Counted from the stretch's first letter, positions 15,516 to 27,743 are shown. The stretch is DNA of 64,000 nt from CALEMW01 sp964343835 (GCA_964343835.1 CAYFKR010000002.1:62001-126000); one strand, 5' to 3'. Numbers and translations: made by a program. Notes: a model not told the origin generated them from the letters alone.

Positions 15516-16697
15516 ATGATCCGCCGACTCCGACACGCCGCCCTCGCCGCCCTCGCGCTGCTGATCGTCCTGGCCAGCGCCGAGCTCGCCGTGCGCTACC
15601 TCCACGCCGTCATGCCCGACCCGCCCGGCCGGGCCTACGTGAGCGACCCCGACTGCGCCTACCGCCTGCGTCCCACCGAACCGGGCCGCTACGACGAGGA
15701 CGCCGACCGCCACGTCAACGCCCTCGGCTTCCGCGACCGGAACCACCACGTCACTAAGCCGGCCGGCCGCTTCCGCGTGATCGGCATGGGCGACTCGCAG
15801 GTCTACGGCGAGGTACCCATCGCCCTCAACGTGCTGCGCGTGCTCCAGGACTCCCTGGCCGCGGCCGGCGCTCCCGACCCCGAAACCATCATCGCCGGCG
15901 TGCCCGGCTGGGACGTGCGCAACGCCAACGGCTGGCTGCGCTCCACGGGGCTGGGCCTGGACCCGGACGTGGCGGTGCTCGTGTTCTCCGTGGGCAGCGA
16001 CGTCACCGGCCTGCCCATCACCGGCCGCGTGTATCAGGGCAACCTCCACTTCACCGGCTCCCACCTGCCCCTGCGTAACCTGCTGCTGAAGAGCCGCCTG
16101 TACGTGGTGTGGGACCAGGTCCACGAGCCGCGGATCCGCCGGGCCTGGCGCCGCCTCGCCCACGGCGAAGGCGACCGGCGCACACCCGCCGGCCCCCGCG
16201 ATCTCCCCGGCCTCCATGGCCTGCCCGGCCTGGATGACCCGCCGGTGAAACCCCGCCCCCGCAACCTGGACCGCCAGCTCGCCAACCTCCGCCTGTACCG
16301 GACCGGCCCGGACCCCGACGTCGAGCGCTGGTGGTCCATGGCCGAATCCCAGGTCCTCGAGTTCCGACGCCTCTGCACCGAGGCCAGCGTGCGCCCCCTG
16401 CTGCTCATCTCGCCGGACGAGATCCAGGTGGACCGCGACCTGCGCCTCGCCGTCCTGGAACGCGCCCCGCAGCCCGCCGACGCCTATGATTTCGACCTCC
16501 CCTCGCGCCGCCTCGCCCGCTTCGCGGAAGCCGCCGGCCTGCCGGTCCTCGACGCCCTCGACGGCCTCCGCACGGCGGCCTCCACGACCCGCCTGCGCCC
16601 GTACATCCCCAACAACGGCCACTGGAGCGTGCCGGGCAACGCGGTGGTCGCCGGCCTGCTCGCGGACGCCGTCGCCGCGGATCAGAACTGGAAGTAG
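15516..16697 (+). CDS. SGNH-hydrolase-like envelope protein (acyltransferase partner)
   Basis: 393 residues with an N-terminal membrane anchor (about 8-24). The SGNH block I reads VIGMGDSQVYGE with the candidate nucleophile S94. Near the end, NNGHWSVPGNAVVA matches block V, but the usual Asp three residues before the His is Asn. The fold is that of AlgJ/AlgX- or DltD-like helpers, which finish O-acylation of envelope polymers together with an MBOAT protein. The MBOAT gene lies tail to tail, overlapping the last 16 bases, which supports the pairing even though they are convergent. The ATG at 15516 is preferred because a membrane anchor follows directly; the longer upstream frame has no such support. 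Confidence 0.75.
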   Translation: MIRRLRHAALAALALLIVLASAELAVRYLHAVMPDPPGRAYVSDPDCAYRLRPTEPGRYDEDADRHVNALGFRDRNHHVTKPAGRFRVIGMGDSQVYGEVPIALNVLRVLQDSLAAAGAPDPETIIAGVPGWDVRNANGWLRSTGLGLDPDVAVLVFSVGSDVTGLPITGRVYQGNLHFTGSHLPLRNLLLKSRLYVVWDQVHEPRIRRAWRRLAHGEGDRRTPAGPRDLPGLHGLPGLDDPPVKPRPRNLDRQLANLRLYRTGPDPDVERWWSMAESQVLEFRRLCTEASVRPLLLISPDEIQVDRDLRLAVLERAPQPADAYDFDLPSRRLARFAEAAGLPVLDALDGLRTAASTTRLRPYIPNNGHWSVPGNAVVAGLLADAVAADQNWK

Positions 16698-18103
16698 AGG
16701 AAGGCCGGATTGGCGTAGACGCGGTACAGGGCCGCCGCGACCAGCAGCCCCAGCAGCATGCTCCCGAGGACGAACCGCACGGGCGGGCGCGACTCCGCCA
16801 GCCACGTGTGGCTGCCCGAGCGCATCTGGCACAGGTCCAGGGCGAGCATCGCGCCCGAGGCCAGGAAGACGTGGGCGGGCCCGACGACCAACAGTCCGTC
16901 CACCGCCAGGATCCCCGCGATCACGTCCCGCGCCGTGCCGAAATCGGGGGACCGGAACAGCACCTTGGCCACGGCGATCAGGTGGAAAGTCACCACGACC
17001 ATCACGAGGTCCCGGACCACGAGGGCGGGCCGCCGCGGCCACGAGAGATCGGGCCGGCCGCCCCCGAACAGGCGATAGCACGCCAGGTACACCCCGTTCC
17101 ACAGCCCCCACGCCACGAAGGTCCAGCTCGCCCCGTGCCACAGGCCGCCCAGCAGCATGGTGACCATCATGTTGACGTAGGTTCGCACCTCGCCGCGACG
17201 GCTGCCGCCCAGGGGGATGTACAGGTAGTCCCGCAGCCACGTGGACAGCGACACGTGCCAGCGCTTCCAGTATTCGGCGGGACTACGGCTCAGGTACGGC
17301 GCGTGGAAGTTCTCCATGAGCTCGAAGCCCATGAGCCGGGCGGTGCCGCGGGCGATGTCGGAGTAGCCGGAGAAATCGCCGTAGATCTGCAGGCAGAAGG
17401 CGTAGACCCCGGTCAGGATCTGGCCCGACGTCTAGGCGCCGGGATCGTCGAAGACCTGCGCCACGAACGGCGCCATGGTGTCGGCCAGCACGACCTTCTT
17501 CACGAACCCCAGCAGGAGCAGATTCAGCCCCGTCTCCACGTGGCGCCGCGTCACGGTGCGGGGCGTCGACATCTGGGGCAGCAGGTTCCGCGCACGCTCG
17601 ATGGGACCCGCCACGAGCTGCGGGAAGAAGGCCACGAAGAGGGCGAAGTCCAGGAGGTTCCGGGTCGGCTCCAGGCGACCGCGGTAGATGTCGATGGTGT
17701 AGCTCAGGGTCTGGAACGTGTAGAAGCTGATCCCCACCGGCAGCACCAGCCGCAGCGTGACCGGCGAAGGTTCCAGCCCCACCGACCCCAGGGCCGCGGC
17801 CAGCGTGTCCGCGAAGAACCCGAAGTACTTGAAGGCGCCCAGCAGCCCCAGGTTCACCGTCACGCTGACGGCGAGCAGCCGTTTCCGCAGTCGCGGGTCG
17901 TCGGTGAGCGCCAGCCGGCCGCCCACCACGTAGTCGCACAGCGTCGACACCCACAGCAGCGACAGGAAGCGCCAGTCCCACCAGCCGTAGAACACGTAGC
18001 TGGCCAGCAACAGGAACGCGTTCTGCCGGCGGTGCCCGAGACGGGGCAGCACCGTCAGCACGACGGTCATGAAGACCAGGAAGGACAGGGAGTTGAAGAG
18101 CAT
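16682..18103 (-). pseudogene. MBOAT O-acyltransferase interrupted by an in-frame TAG
   Basis: The 474-codon frame encodes a complete membrane-bound O-acyltransferase of the AlgI/DltB/PatA type. The N-terminal half has LLASYVFYGWWDWRFL, LGAFKYFGFF, LPVGISFYTFQTLSYTID and FFPQLVAGPIERA. The C-terminal half has IYGDFSGYSDIARG, the catalytic-His block LLGGLWHGASWTF and a final helix ending NPAFLYFQF. Codon 224 (17432-17434) is TAG, in the same frame on both sides, in a linker between PGA and TSGQILTG. As read, translation stops before the catalytic His. A single CAG-to-TAG change would explain it. It may be a real nonsense mutation or a consensus error. The partner SGNH gene is intact. Confidence 0.85.
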
Positions 18104-18190
18104 GGGCGGAGACTAGGGGGCCGGCCGCGCCGGGTCAACGCCTGCGCTTCCCGCTGGCGGCGGACGCCGGCACGCCGTAGACTCGTGCCC

Positions 18191-19177
18191 ATGAACGACC
18201 ACGCCAACCCCCTCTGCCGCCACGCCGGCATCGCCACGCCGCTGATCTGCGGCCCCATGTTCCCGTGCAGCAACCCCGAGCTGATCGCCGCGGTGTCCGA
18301 GGCGGGCGGGCTGGGCATGATCCAGCCCATGACCCTCACCTCGGTCCACGGATTCGAGCTGCGCGAGGGCATCCGGCGCATCAAGTCGCTCACCGACCGC
18401 CCCGTGGGCATGAACGTGTTGCTCGAGCACGCCTTCCGACGCTACCAGCGGCGCATGGACGAGTGGATCGACATCGCCCTGGACGAGGGCGTGCGCTTCT
18501 TCCTGACCGCCCTGGGGCACCCGCGCCTGGTCGCCGACCGCATCCACGACGCGGGCGGCATCCTCTACCACGACGTCACCGGCCGCGGCTTCGCCCGCAA
18601 GGCCGCCGACGCCGGCGTGGACGGCCTGGTGTGCGTGAACGACCGGGCCGGCGGTCACGCCGGACGCCGCACCCCCGAGCGCCTTGTCGAAGAACTCGCC
18701 GACCTGGGTCTCCCCCTGGTCTGCGCCGGAGGCGTGGCCGACGCCGACGGCTTCCGCGCCGCCCTCGACCTGGGCTACGCCGGCGTGCAGATGGGCACCC
18801 GTTTCATCGCCACCGAGGAATGCGACGCCAACCCCGCCTACAAGCAGGCCCTGGTGGATCACGGCGCCGACGACGTGGTGCTTACCGAGAAGCTCACCGG
18901 CGTGCCCGTGGCGGTGCTGCGCACGCCGTCGGTGGAGCGGCTGGGGCTGAAGGCCTCGGGCCTTGAACGCTGGCTGCTGCGCCACCCCCGCACCAAGAAC
19001 TGGATGCGCGGCTGGTACCTGAAACGGTCCATGAGCCGCCTGCCCGACGGGGCCAAGGGCGACTCCGCATACAAGCACGTGTGGCAGGCCGGCAGGAGCG
19101 TGGGCGGCGTGCTGGAGGTGCTGCCCGCGGGCGAGGTGGTCCGTCGCTGCGCCGCGGTGTTCGGGGACCGCCCGTGA
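18191..19177 (+). CDS. FMN-dependent nitronate monooxygenase-family oxidoreductase
   Basis: 328 residues forming an FMN-binding TIM barrel. Family marks are the opening TPLICGPMFPCSNPELI, the block GGLGMIQP, NVLLEHAF, the active-site segment NDRAGGHAG (GGHAG at 154-158), LVCAGGVADADGF and the phosphate-binding VQMGTRFIATEEC. This is the nitronate monooxygenase / 2-nitropropane dioxygenase superfamily, which also includes NADH:quinone reductases and enoyl reductases, so the substrate is open. The ATG at 18191 directly precedes the barrel. It overlaps the next gene (GTGA), so both are made from one message. Cytosolic. Confidence 0.88.
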   Translation: MNDHANPLCRHAGIATPLICGPMFPCSNPELIAAVSEAGGLGMIQPMTLTSVHGFELREGIRRIKSLTDRPVGMNVLLEHAFRRYQRRMDEWIDIALDEGVRFFLTALGHPRLVADRIHDAGGILYHDVTGRGFARKAADAGVDGLVCVNDRAGGHAGRRTPERLVEELADLGLPLVCAGGVADADGFRAALDLGYAGVQMGTRFIATEECDANPAYKQALVDHGADDVVLTEKLTGVPVAVLRTPSVERLGLKASGLERWLLRHPRTKNWMRGWYLKRSMSRLPDGAKGDSAYKHVWQAGRSVGGVLEVLPAGEVVRRCAAVFGDRP

Positions 19178-19575
19178 AGCGCGCCCTCTGCACCTACTGC
19201 TCCGCCCCCAAGCGCGAGGATCACGGCCTGCTGCCCGCCGTGGAGCGCTACCTGAGCCGCCGCATCCGCATGCTGGCCCTGCGAGCCGCCTGGAGCCGCG
19301 ACGAGTTCTTCATCCTGTCCGGGGAATACGGCCTGCTCGGTCCCGACGACCCCATCCCCTGGTACGACCACCTGCTGATCGCCTCCGAGGTGGAAGCCCT
19401 GGTGCCCGACGTGGAGCGCCGCCTGCTGGAACGAGGCATCGCGGTGCTGGAATACCACACCGCCCCCCTGGCCGACGTGCCCCAGGTGCGTCCCTACTTC
19501 GATCTGATCTCGGGGGCCTGCAAGAGGGCGGGTGTGGAACTGGAGATCGTGATGCTGCCCGGGGATCTGCCCTAG
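19174..19575 (+). CDS. Small conserved protein, DUF6884/YaaA-like
   Basis: 133 residues. The GTG start at 19174 overlaps the stop of the flavin oxidoreductase by four bases. The central segment DEFFILSGEYGLLGPDDPIPWYDH resembles (read in pieces: FFILSGEYGLLG, then PIPWYDH) the 'ILSAKYGLL' strand-turn of DUF6884 and related YaaA-like proteins, some of which bind nucleic acid or act in stress responses. Two N-terminal cysteines, LCTYCSAPK, could bind a metal. The exact function is unknown. It converges on the CPBP protease gene with a four-base overlap. Confidence 0.6.
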   Translation: MKRALCTYCSAPKREDHGLLPAVERYLSRRIRMLALRAAWSRDEFFILSGEYGLLGPDDPIPWYDHLLIASEVEALVPDVERRLLERGIAVLEYHTAPLADVPQVRPYFDLISGACKRAGVELEIVMLPGDLP

Positions 19576-20270
19576 AGGAATCTTTCCCACCCCATGAACA
19601 CGAGCAGGAACCCCACGGTGTCGTAGAACCCGTGGGTGAGCACGGCTGCCCACAGGTTGCGGCCGCTGCGCAGGTAGATCACGCCGAGGCAGGCGCCGAC
19701 GAGCCCCGTCAGCACCACGCCGGCCAGGTCCTGGTAGGAATGGGCCAGCCCGAAGAGCACGGACGAGACGACGAGGGGCGCGGCCCAGCCGCCGCCGAAG
19801 GCGTCGCGCAGGGCGCGGAGCAGGAAGGCGCGGTAGATCATCTCCTCGCCGAAGGCCGCGGTGGTCCACACCACCATCAGCCCGGTGGCCAGGGCGGTCG
19901 GGTTGCCGCGCAGGATCTCGAAATCCGCCAGGTCCGGCTCCCAGCCCGTGAAGAGCCGGAGCAGCCACGACGAGCCGGAGCTCACCAGAAGCAGCACCAC
20001 GGTCGACGGCAGGGCGATCCGCACCCCCTCCCGGAACTTCGACCGCCGCAGCCCCAGGTCAGCCCAGCTCGATCCGCGCGACCGCACCACCAGACCCGCC
20101 GTCATCCAGGCCACGATCACGCCGGCCAGGCCCAGGGCCTCGGCCCCGGTGCGCGCCGCCACCTCGAGCATCACGTAGAGCGGAACGAGCACCGCGGCCG
20201 CCGCCACGAGGGCGGGGCCGCGGGCTCCGGGGAAGAGGGGGCGGTCGCGCAGGTCGCCGACGGGGAACAT
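19572..20270 (-). CDS. CPBP (Rce1-like) intramembrane metalloprotease
   Basis: 232 residues with about seven to eight membrane helices. The three catalytic motifs are present: GEEMIYRAFLLRAL (E142, E143, R147), FGLAHSYQD (H177) and LTHGFYD (H213). The family includes CAAX-type proteases and bacteriocin self-immunity proteins; in most bacteria the substrate is unknown. The ATG at 20268-20270 is chosen because the first helix follows; the longer upstream frame runs antisense-like through the sppA stop. It begins five bases after the sppA gene, so the two membrane proteases are probably co-expressed. Confidence 0.88.
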   Translation of the reverse strand: MFPVGDLRDRPLFPGARGPALVAAAAVLVPLYVMLEVAARTGAEALGLAGVIVAWMTAGLVVRSRGSSWADLGLRRSKFREGVRIALPSTVVLLLVSSGSSWLLRLFTGWEPDLADFEILRGNPTALATGLMVVWTTAAFGEEMIYRAFLLRALRDAFGGGWAAPLVVSSVLFGLAHSYQDLAGVVLTGLVGACLGVIYLRSGRNLWAAVLTHGFYDTVGFLLVFMGWERFL

Positions 20271-20275
20271 CGCGC

Positions 20276-22024
20276 CTAGCGCTCCACCGTCACGACGTTC
20301 ACGGCGCCGCGGTGCAGGAAGCGGCCGCTCTCGCGCACGTCGTTGCGCAGGCCGCTCCACACGGCGGACCGCAGGGCGGCCACGACGTCGGCGTCGGGGG
20401 CGTCGTCGGACATCAGGGTCGCCAGCAGGTCCTTGGACTCGGGCAGGTGCACCGTGCCCACGGTGTCGTCGGGGTCGATCTCCGCCAGCTCGGCGGCCCA
20501 GGCCACGGCGTCGCGCAGGTCGCCGGTACGGTCGATCAGACCGTTGTCCACGGCCTGGCGACCGGTCCACACGCGGCCGTGGGCCAGGGTCTCGGCGTAG
20601 GCGAACTCCATGCCACGTTCCTCGGCCACGTCCTCGAGCCAGGAGTTGAAACTGCGCCAGTGGGCGTCGGCGTGACGCTCCCACTCCTCGGCGGTCGGCG
20701 CGCGGTCGTCGGTGCCGAGCATGGCCATGGGGCCCTTGGCCACGTGGTCCATGTTCACGCCGATGCGCTCGCGCAGGCCGCTCACGTCGAAGAACCCATT
20801 GATGGAGCCGATGGAGCCCGTCACCGTCAGGGGATCGGCCATCATCTTCGTGGCGCGGAAGCTGATCATGTAGCCGCCCGAGGCCGCCACGTCGACCATG
20901 GACACCACCACGGGCTTGACCTCCGCCAGCAGGGCCACCTCGTGGGAGATCAGGTCGCTGGCCAGGCTCTCGCCGCCGCCCGAGTCCACGCGGAAGACCA
21001 CGGCCGCCACGTCGTCGTCCAGGCGGCAGCGGCGCAGCTCGCGGATGATGGACTCGTGACCCATCATCATGCCGAAGAACGGGTCCACCCGGTTCTCGCG
21101 GCCGCCGATGTTCCCCTGGGCGTGGACCACGGCCACCGTCGCGTCGGCGTCCAGACCCACATCCTCCCAGCTCACGCCGTCATAGACGTCCAGCGTGACG
21201 GTCTTCAGCAGGTCGTCGTCCTCGCCCTTGAGGCGGGCCTCCAGTTCCTGCCAGTAGATGACCTCGTCGATCAGTCCGGCTTCGGCGGCCTCTTCCGGTT
21301 CGAACTCGGCGTACTCCATGAGCTCGACCAGGCGGTCGGTGGTCATGCCGCGGTCCTCGGCCGTGACGGGCACGATCATGTCCCAGTACTCGTCGATCAT
21401 CCAGGTGCGCATCTCGCGGGCGGCGTCGGTCATGCCCGATTCCATGATCATCTCCGCCGCCGACTTGTAGTCCTTGATCCTGTGCAGGTGGGGCTCGATG
21501 CCGAGTTTCCCGAGCATGTCGCGCACGTGCATGGACGAGGCGTGCATGCCCTTGAGCTCGCAGTATCCCCCGGCGGGCATGCCCACGGTCTCGCAGGCCG
21601 ACGCCAGGTAGAGGGTCGACAGGTCCATGGCGTCGCCCCAGGCGTGCACCGGCTTGCCGGCCGCGCGCACCCTCGCCACGGCGTTGCGCAGCTCCTGGAG
21701 CTTGGCCCAGCCGGCGCCGTGGGAGCTGGAGAGGTGCAGGATCACGCCCTCGATGCGGTCGTCCAGAGCGGCCTTGTCCATGGCGTCGAGCATGGAGGTG
21801 AGGGTCAGGCCTCCCCCGCCGGTGATCTGGGCCAGCACGCCGCCGGGCGGATCGTACTCGGACACCTCGCCGTAGAGGTCGATGACGAGCCAGCTCCCCT
21901 CCTCCACGTCGGCACCCTTGTTGGTCGCCAGCATGAAGGCTCCGGCCATCACGGCCAGCACGATGATCAGGGAAAGGATCGTCGAGGCGGCGCCGACGAG
22001 GGTCTTCTTCAGGAAATCGGACAT
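20276..22024 (-). CDS. sppA: Signal peptide peptidase SppA, 67K type
   Basis: 582-residue membrane-bound serine protease that degrades cleaved signal peptides. An N-terminal membrane anchor (about 12-33) is followed by two tandem crotonase-like domains. The catalytic lysine is K187 in KDYKSAAEMIM, as in Escherichia coli SppA (YKSAxE), and the nucleophile is S381 in VDVAASGGYMIS. The preceding FRVDSGGGES turn is also conserved. Length fits the long, two-domain form rather than the short form found in Gram-positives. The gene follows the endonuclease gene at some distance and a hairpin lies between, so it probably has its own promoter. The CPBP gene is downstream. Confidence 0.95.
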   Translation of the reverse strand: MSDFLKKTLVGAASTILSLIIVLAVMAGAFMLATNKGADVEEGSWLVIDLYGEVSEYDPPGGVLAQITGGGGLTLTSMLDAMDKAALDDRIEGVILHLSSSHGAGWAKLQELRNAVARVRAAGKPVHAWGDAMDLSTLYLASACETVGMPAGGYCELKGMHASSMHVRDMLGKLGIEPHLHRIKDYKSAAEMIMESGMTDAAREMRTWMIDEYWDMIVPVTAEDRGMTTDRLVELMEYAEFEPEEAAEAGLIDEVIYWQELEARLKGEDDDLLKTVTLDVYDGVSWEDVGLDADATVAVVHAQGNIGGRENRVDPFFGMMMGHESIIRELRRCRLDDDVAAVVFRVDSGGGESLASDLISHEVALLAEVKPVVVSMVDVAASGGYMISFRATKMMADPLTVTGSIGSINGFFDVSGLRERIGVNMDHVAKGPMAMLGTDDRAPTAEEWERHADAHWRSFNSWLEDVAEERGMEFAYAETLAHGRVWTGRQAVDNGLIDRTGDLRDAVAWAAELAEIDPDDTVGTVHLPESKDLLATLMSDDAPDADVVAALRSAVWSGLRNDVRESGRFLHRGAVNVVTVER

Positions 22025-22103
22025 GGATCTCTCCTCGGGTTGAGCGACGGCGGACCGTACGTCCCGACCCGGCTCCGGGTTTCGGATCGTGCACGACGGA
22101 AAC

Positions 22104-22131
22104 GGGGGGATGATCCGATGATCATCCCCCC
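22104..22131 (-). terminator. Perfect 12-bp hairpin after the endonuclease gene
   Basis: GGGGGGATGATC and GATCATCCCCCC form a perfect 12-bp stem around CGAT, 28 bases past the endonuclease stop and before sppA. On the minus strand the following bases are GTTTCC, a weak T run. It is probably the 3' end of the endonuclease transcript. Confidence 0.6.
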
Positions 22132-22158
22132 GAGGTCAATGTCCGGTGCCGTGGAAGG

Positions 22159-23274
22159 CTACTGGATCAGCATCAGGGTCCGGGCATCCACCGCGCCGCC
22201 GGCGCTGATCCGGCACACGAAGGCGCCGCTGGAGACGGGCAGGCCCGCGTCGGTCTCGCCGCTCCAGCGCAGCTCGAAGGAGCCCGCCTCGCGGTGACCG
22301 TCCAGCAGCGTGCGCACCAGGCGACCGTCCAGGGAGAAGATCTCGACCCGGGCACGGCCGGCCTCGGCCATGGAGAAGGAGAGGGTGGTGGACGGGTTGA
22401 AGGGGTTCGGGTGGGCGCCGGTCACCGTCACGACGGGGGGCATGTCCGGAGCGGCGGTGCCCTCGCCGAAGATCACGTTCACCCACTCGGGGTGGTCGAT
22501 GAACGGGTTGCGGTTGCCCTGGTAGGTGTGCACGGCGTCGTTGCGCGCCATCTCCCGGGCGTCCACCGGGTCGGCCAGGTGCCACTCCAGGAGCGTCTCG
22601 AGCAGACCCATGTAGGCCACCGAGGCGTTGGTGCCGGTGGTCACGATCTGGCCCGCGTCGTCGGTCAGGATCAGGTCCGGCTCGCCGGACACGTCACCCT
22701 CGTAGCGCACGTCCATGTAGAACATGGCCCGGGCCACGTCGCCGCGACGGCCGATCCAGGTCTCCCAGACCAGGGAGTTCTTCCGGTTGGTGCCGCTCTG
22801 GCCGTCGTAGAAGTCGGCGGCGTAGCTGGAGCAGCCGGAGGCGCAGTCGTCGTAGTACAGGTTGCCGCGATAGCTGTTGTAGCTGATGTCGCAGAGGAAC
22901 AGGTGGTGGCAGTCGGAGTACGGCTTGTTGGACGAGTTGTCGTCGGGGAAGCCGTAGCTCTTGGGCCAGGTGTGCTCACGGTTGTAGTCGTTGTTGCCCG
23001 CGCCCCACTTGGGGAAGGTGCGGTTCTGGTAGACGTCCAGGATGCGGGTCGAGTTGTACGGATCCTGGTCCGCGATCTCCAGCACGTTCCACGTGTCGGT
23101 GGACGACGCGGTGTAGGGGATCTTCACGTGGTTGTCGATGATGTCGTGGATGCTCTGGCGCATGGCCGTCGGGCTCGAATAGTCGACGGTGTCGTAGTAG
23201 CCCGCGGGTGCGTCCGCGAGGACGACGCAGGGCAGCAGCAGCAGAGCGAGAACGAACGACATGCGTGAGGTCAT
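22159..23274 (-). CDS. Secreted endonuclease I with C-terminal PNPFNP sorting-type domain
   Basis: 371 residues. A signal peptide (about 1-20) is followed by an endonuclease I (EndA/NucM-like) domain: NREHTWPKSYGFP, SDCHHLFLCD and GDVARAMFYMDVRYEGD are its conserved His/Asn metal-site and core motifs. Cysteines in DDCASGCSS suit an exported, disulfide-bonded protein. From about residue 282, AHPNPFNPSTTLSF starts a beta-sandwich of the FlgD/type-A sorting style, ending GAVDARTLMLIQ. That tail is also on the spondin-domain protein at 29,508. Likely job: degrading extracellular DNA for phosphorus or nucleosides. The secretion route (type IX-like) is inferred and no secretion genes are in this window. 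Confidence 0.9.
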   Translation of the reverse strand: MTSRMSFVLALLLLPCVVLADAPAGYYDTVDYSSPTAMRQSIHDIIDNHVKIPYTASSTDTWNVLEIADQDPYNSTRILDVYQNRTFPKWGAGNNDYNREHTWPKSYGFPDDNSSNKPYSDCHHLFLCDISYNSYRGNLYYDDCASGCSSYAADFYDGQSGTNRKNSLVWETWIGRRGDVARAMFYMDVRYEGDVSGEPDLILTDDAGQIVTTGTNASVAYMGLLETLLEWHLADPVDAREMARNDAVHTYQGNRNPFIDHPEWVNVIFGEGTAAPDMPPVVTVTGAHPNPFNPSTTLSFSMAEAGRARVEIFSLDGRLVRTLLDGHREAGSFELRWSGETDAGLPVSSGAFVCRISAGGAVDARTLMLIQ

Positions 23275-23338
23275 GATTCAGCCATCCCTGGTCGGTTCAA
23301 CGGTGGACACGGCCCACCAATATGCATTCCGACAGATA

Positions 23339-23344
23339 ATTATA
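23339..23344 (-). promoter_or_regulatory. Candidate -10 box for the endonuclease gene
   Basis: TATAAT on the minus strand, 65 bases upstream of the endonuclease ATG, in an AT-rich patch that stands out from the GC-rich surroundings. No good -35 was found at 16-18 bases, so the promoter may need an activator. Confidence 0.35.
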
Positions 23345-23453
23345 CAAGAGATCACGCCTCGATGCACGACAACCGTGGCAGGCGATCCCGAACTGTTGAA
23401 TTTATGCTAGGGTAACCCGTCCGCGCGACCCCTCCCCGCTCCCGGAGACGACC

Positions 23454-26369
<2,916 letters not shown>

Positions 26370-26375
26370 CGAAAA

Positions 26376-26405
26376 GGACCGGAAAGGGCTTTCCCTTTCC
26401 GGTCC
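26376..26405 (+). terminator. 13-bp hairpin after the M14 peptidase gene
   Basis: GGACCGGAAAGGG / CCCTTTCCGGTCC is a perfect 13-bp stem with loop CTTT, starting seven bases past the stop codon. No T tract follows. Confidence 0.65.
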
Positions 26406-26449
26406 CATCATGCTAGCCTGCGGCCACACATCGGGGGCAATGCATCAGT

Positions 26450-26480
26450 GCGGGGACGGTTTCCCATGTGCCGTCCCCGC
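26450..26480. terminator. 10-bp hairpin between convergent genes
   Basis: GCGGGGACGG / CCGTCCCCGC is a perfect stem with an 11-base loop, ten bases past the end of the PLD gene (minus) and 81 past the M14 gene (plus). On the plus strand GAGATTTTAT follows. It probably ends the PLD transcript. Confidence 0.5.
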
Positions 26481-26489
26481 GAGATTTTA

Positions 26490-27743
26490 TCAGGGGGTTC
26501 CCTCTCCCCTGTCATGCACGGCCTCCAGCACGCTTCCGGCCAGCTTCATCACCCCCGCGCTCACATCCCCGACCACCTGATTGGTCCGCTCGTTCGGCCA
26601 GAGCCACGCCGTCTCCAGGGCCGGCCCGGCCACGCGATCGCGGAAGTCGGCCACCAGCGACGGGTCGGTGATCACCGCCACCACCTCCGGCTGCAGCGTG
26701 GCGCTGAGGAAATCGAAGTTCGCAGAACCCATCATCAGGGTCCGGTCGTCGGCGAGGAGGGCCTTGACGTGGGTCATGCGACCGGGCAGGAGCCGCAGTT
26801 CCATGTCGTGCTCGGTGCAGGCGTCCATGATGCTCTGCTTCATGCAGAGCCGGTTGTTCCGCTCCGAGGTCACGATGGTCACCGCCACGCCCCGCCGCCG
26901 CGCCTCCCCCAGCAGCTCGAAGTAGGGCTCGGTCACGTACGGGCATTCCAGGTAGATGGACTCCTCGGCGCCCGCGATGACGGCGGCGATTCGGTCCAGC
27001 ACGTCGGTCCGACCGTCCCCCGCCGCCATGACCAGCTCCACGCCGTCACAAGTCGCCCGCGCCACGGCCGACGCGCCGTCGCGGGCACGCAGCACGTCGG
27101 CGGCCAGGGCGTCGGCGGCCACGGGGTCCGCGATGCGGACCATCAGGTCGTGCCACAGGAAGTTGTGCTCGCTGAAGTTGATGCCGCCCACGTAGGCCGC
27201 ATCGTCCACCACCACGATCTTCTTGTGGTCGCGGGCGGCCAGGTTGTCCTCGCCGGGGCCGTAGGGGCGGCCGGTCACCACGGTCACGCCGTGGGCCTCC
27301 AGGTGCTCCAGCAGCCGGACGGTGCGCGAGACCTCGCGCCCCAGTTCCACGTCCAGCAGGCGGGTGGGATCGAGCACGAACTTGTCGCTGACCACGTAGC
27401 GGGAAAAGGCGTCCACCACCAGCACCTTCTCGGCGGCGGGGCTGGCCACCAGGGCCGAGGCCAGGGCCAGGCCGGCGGGGTCCGCCTCGAAGCTCAGGGT
27501 CTGGACCAGCACGCGGTCGGTCGCATTCGCCAGGTCCCGCTCGAGGGCGGCCCAGAACTCGGGACCGTCCACGCACAGGGTCAACCGCGCCGTGTCGGGC
27601 GGCGCCTGGGTCGATGCGAGGCTGGCGGCGAGATTGGAAGAGGTGTCGGCAGGCGTCGTCAGGTCGGCCACCAGCCCGGCGGCGGGCAGCAGCGACAGCA
27701 CGGCGACGGCGATCAGGATTCCACGGCGGCGACGTCGGATCAT
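26490..27743 (-). CDS. Phospholipase D / cardiolipin-synthase-like protein
   Basis: 417 residues with an N-terminal membrane anchor or signal sequence (about 8-26). Two PLD catalytic motifs are present: ARDHKKIVVVDDAAYVGG and GRMTHVKALLADDRTLMMGS, each followed by N(F) as GINF and SANF. The second reads HVK-x4-D, fully canonical. The arrangement, with a bulky start and two HKD units, is that of bacterial cardiolipin synthases, which join phosphatidylglycerol head groups, but secreted nucleases or phospholipases share it. It follows the sodium symporter gene by 72 bases and may be co-transcribed. No lipid-synthesis genes are adjacent to settle the substrate. Confidence 0.85.
   Translation of the reverse strand: MIRRRRRGILIAVAVLSLLPAAGLVADLTTPADTSSNLAASLASTQAPPDTARLTLCVDGPEFWAALERDLANATDRVLVQTLSFEADPAGLALASALVASPAAEKVLVVDAFSRYVVSDKFVLDPTRLLDVELGREVSRTVRLLEHLEAHGVTVVTGRPYGPGEDNLAARDHKKIVVVDDAAYVGGINFSEHNFLWHDLMVRIADPVAADALAADVLRARDGASAVARATCDGVELVMAAGDGRTDVLDRIAAVIAGAEESIYLECPYVTEPYFELLGEARRRGVAVTIVTSERNNRLCMKQSIMDACTEHDMELRLLPGRMTHVKALLADDRTLMMGSANFDFLSATLQPEVVAVITDPSLVADFRDRVAGPALETAWLWPNERTNQVVGDVSAGVMKLAGSVLEAVHDRGEGTP

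Noticed and set aside
19572..20270. CPBP protease as part of a defence or bacteriocin island
   Set aside because: No toxin, leader peptide or immunity neighbours; it sits behind sppA.
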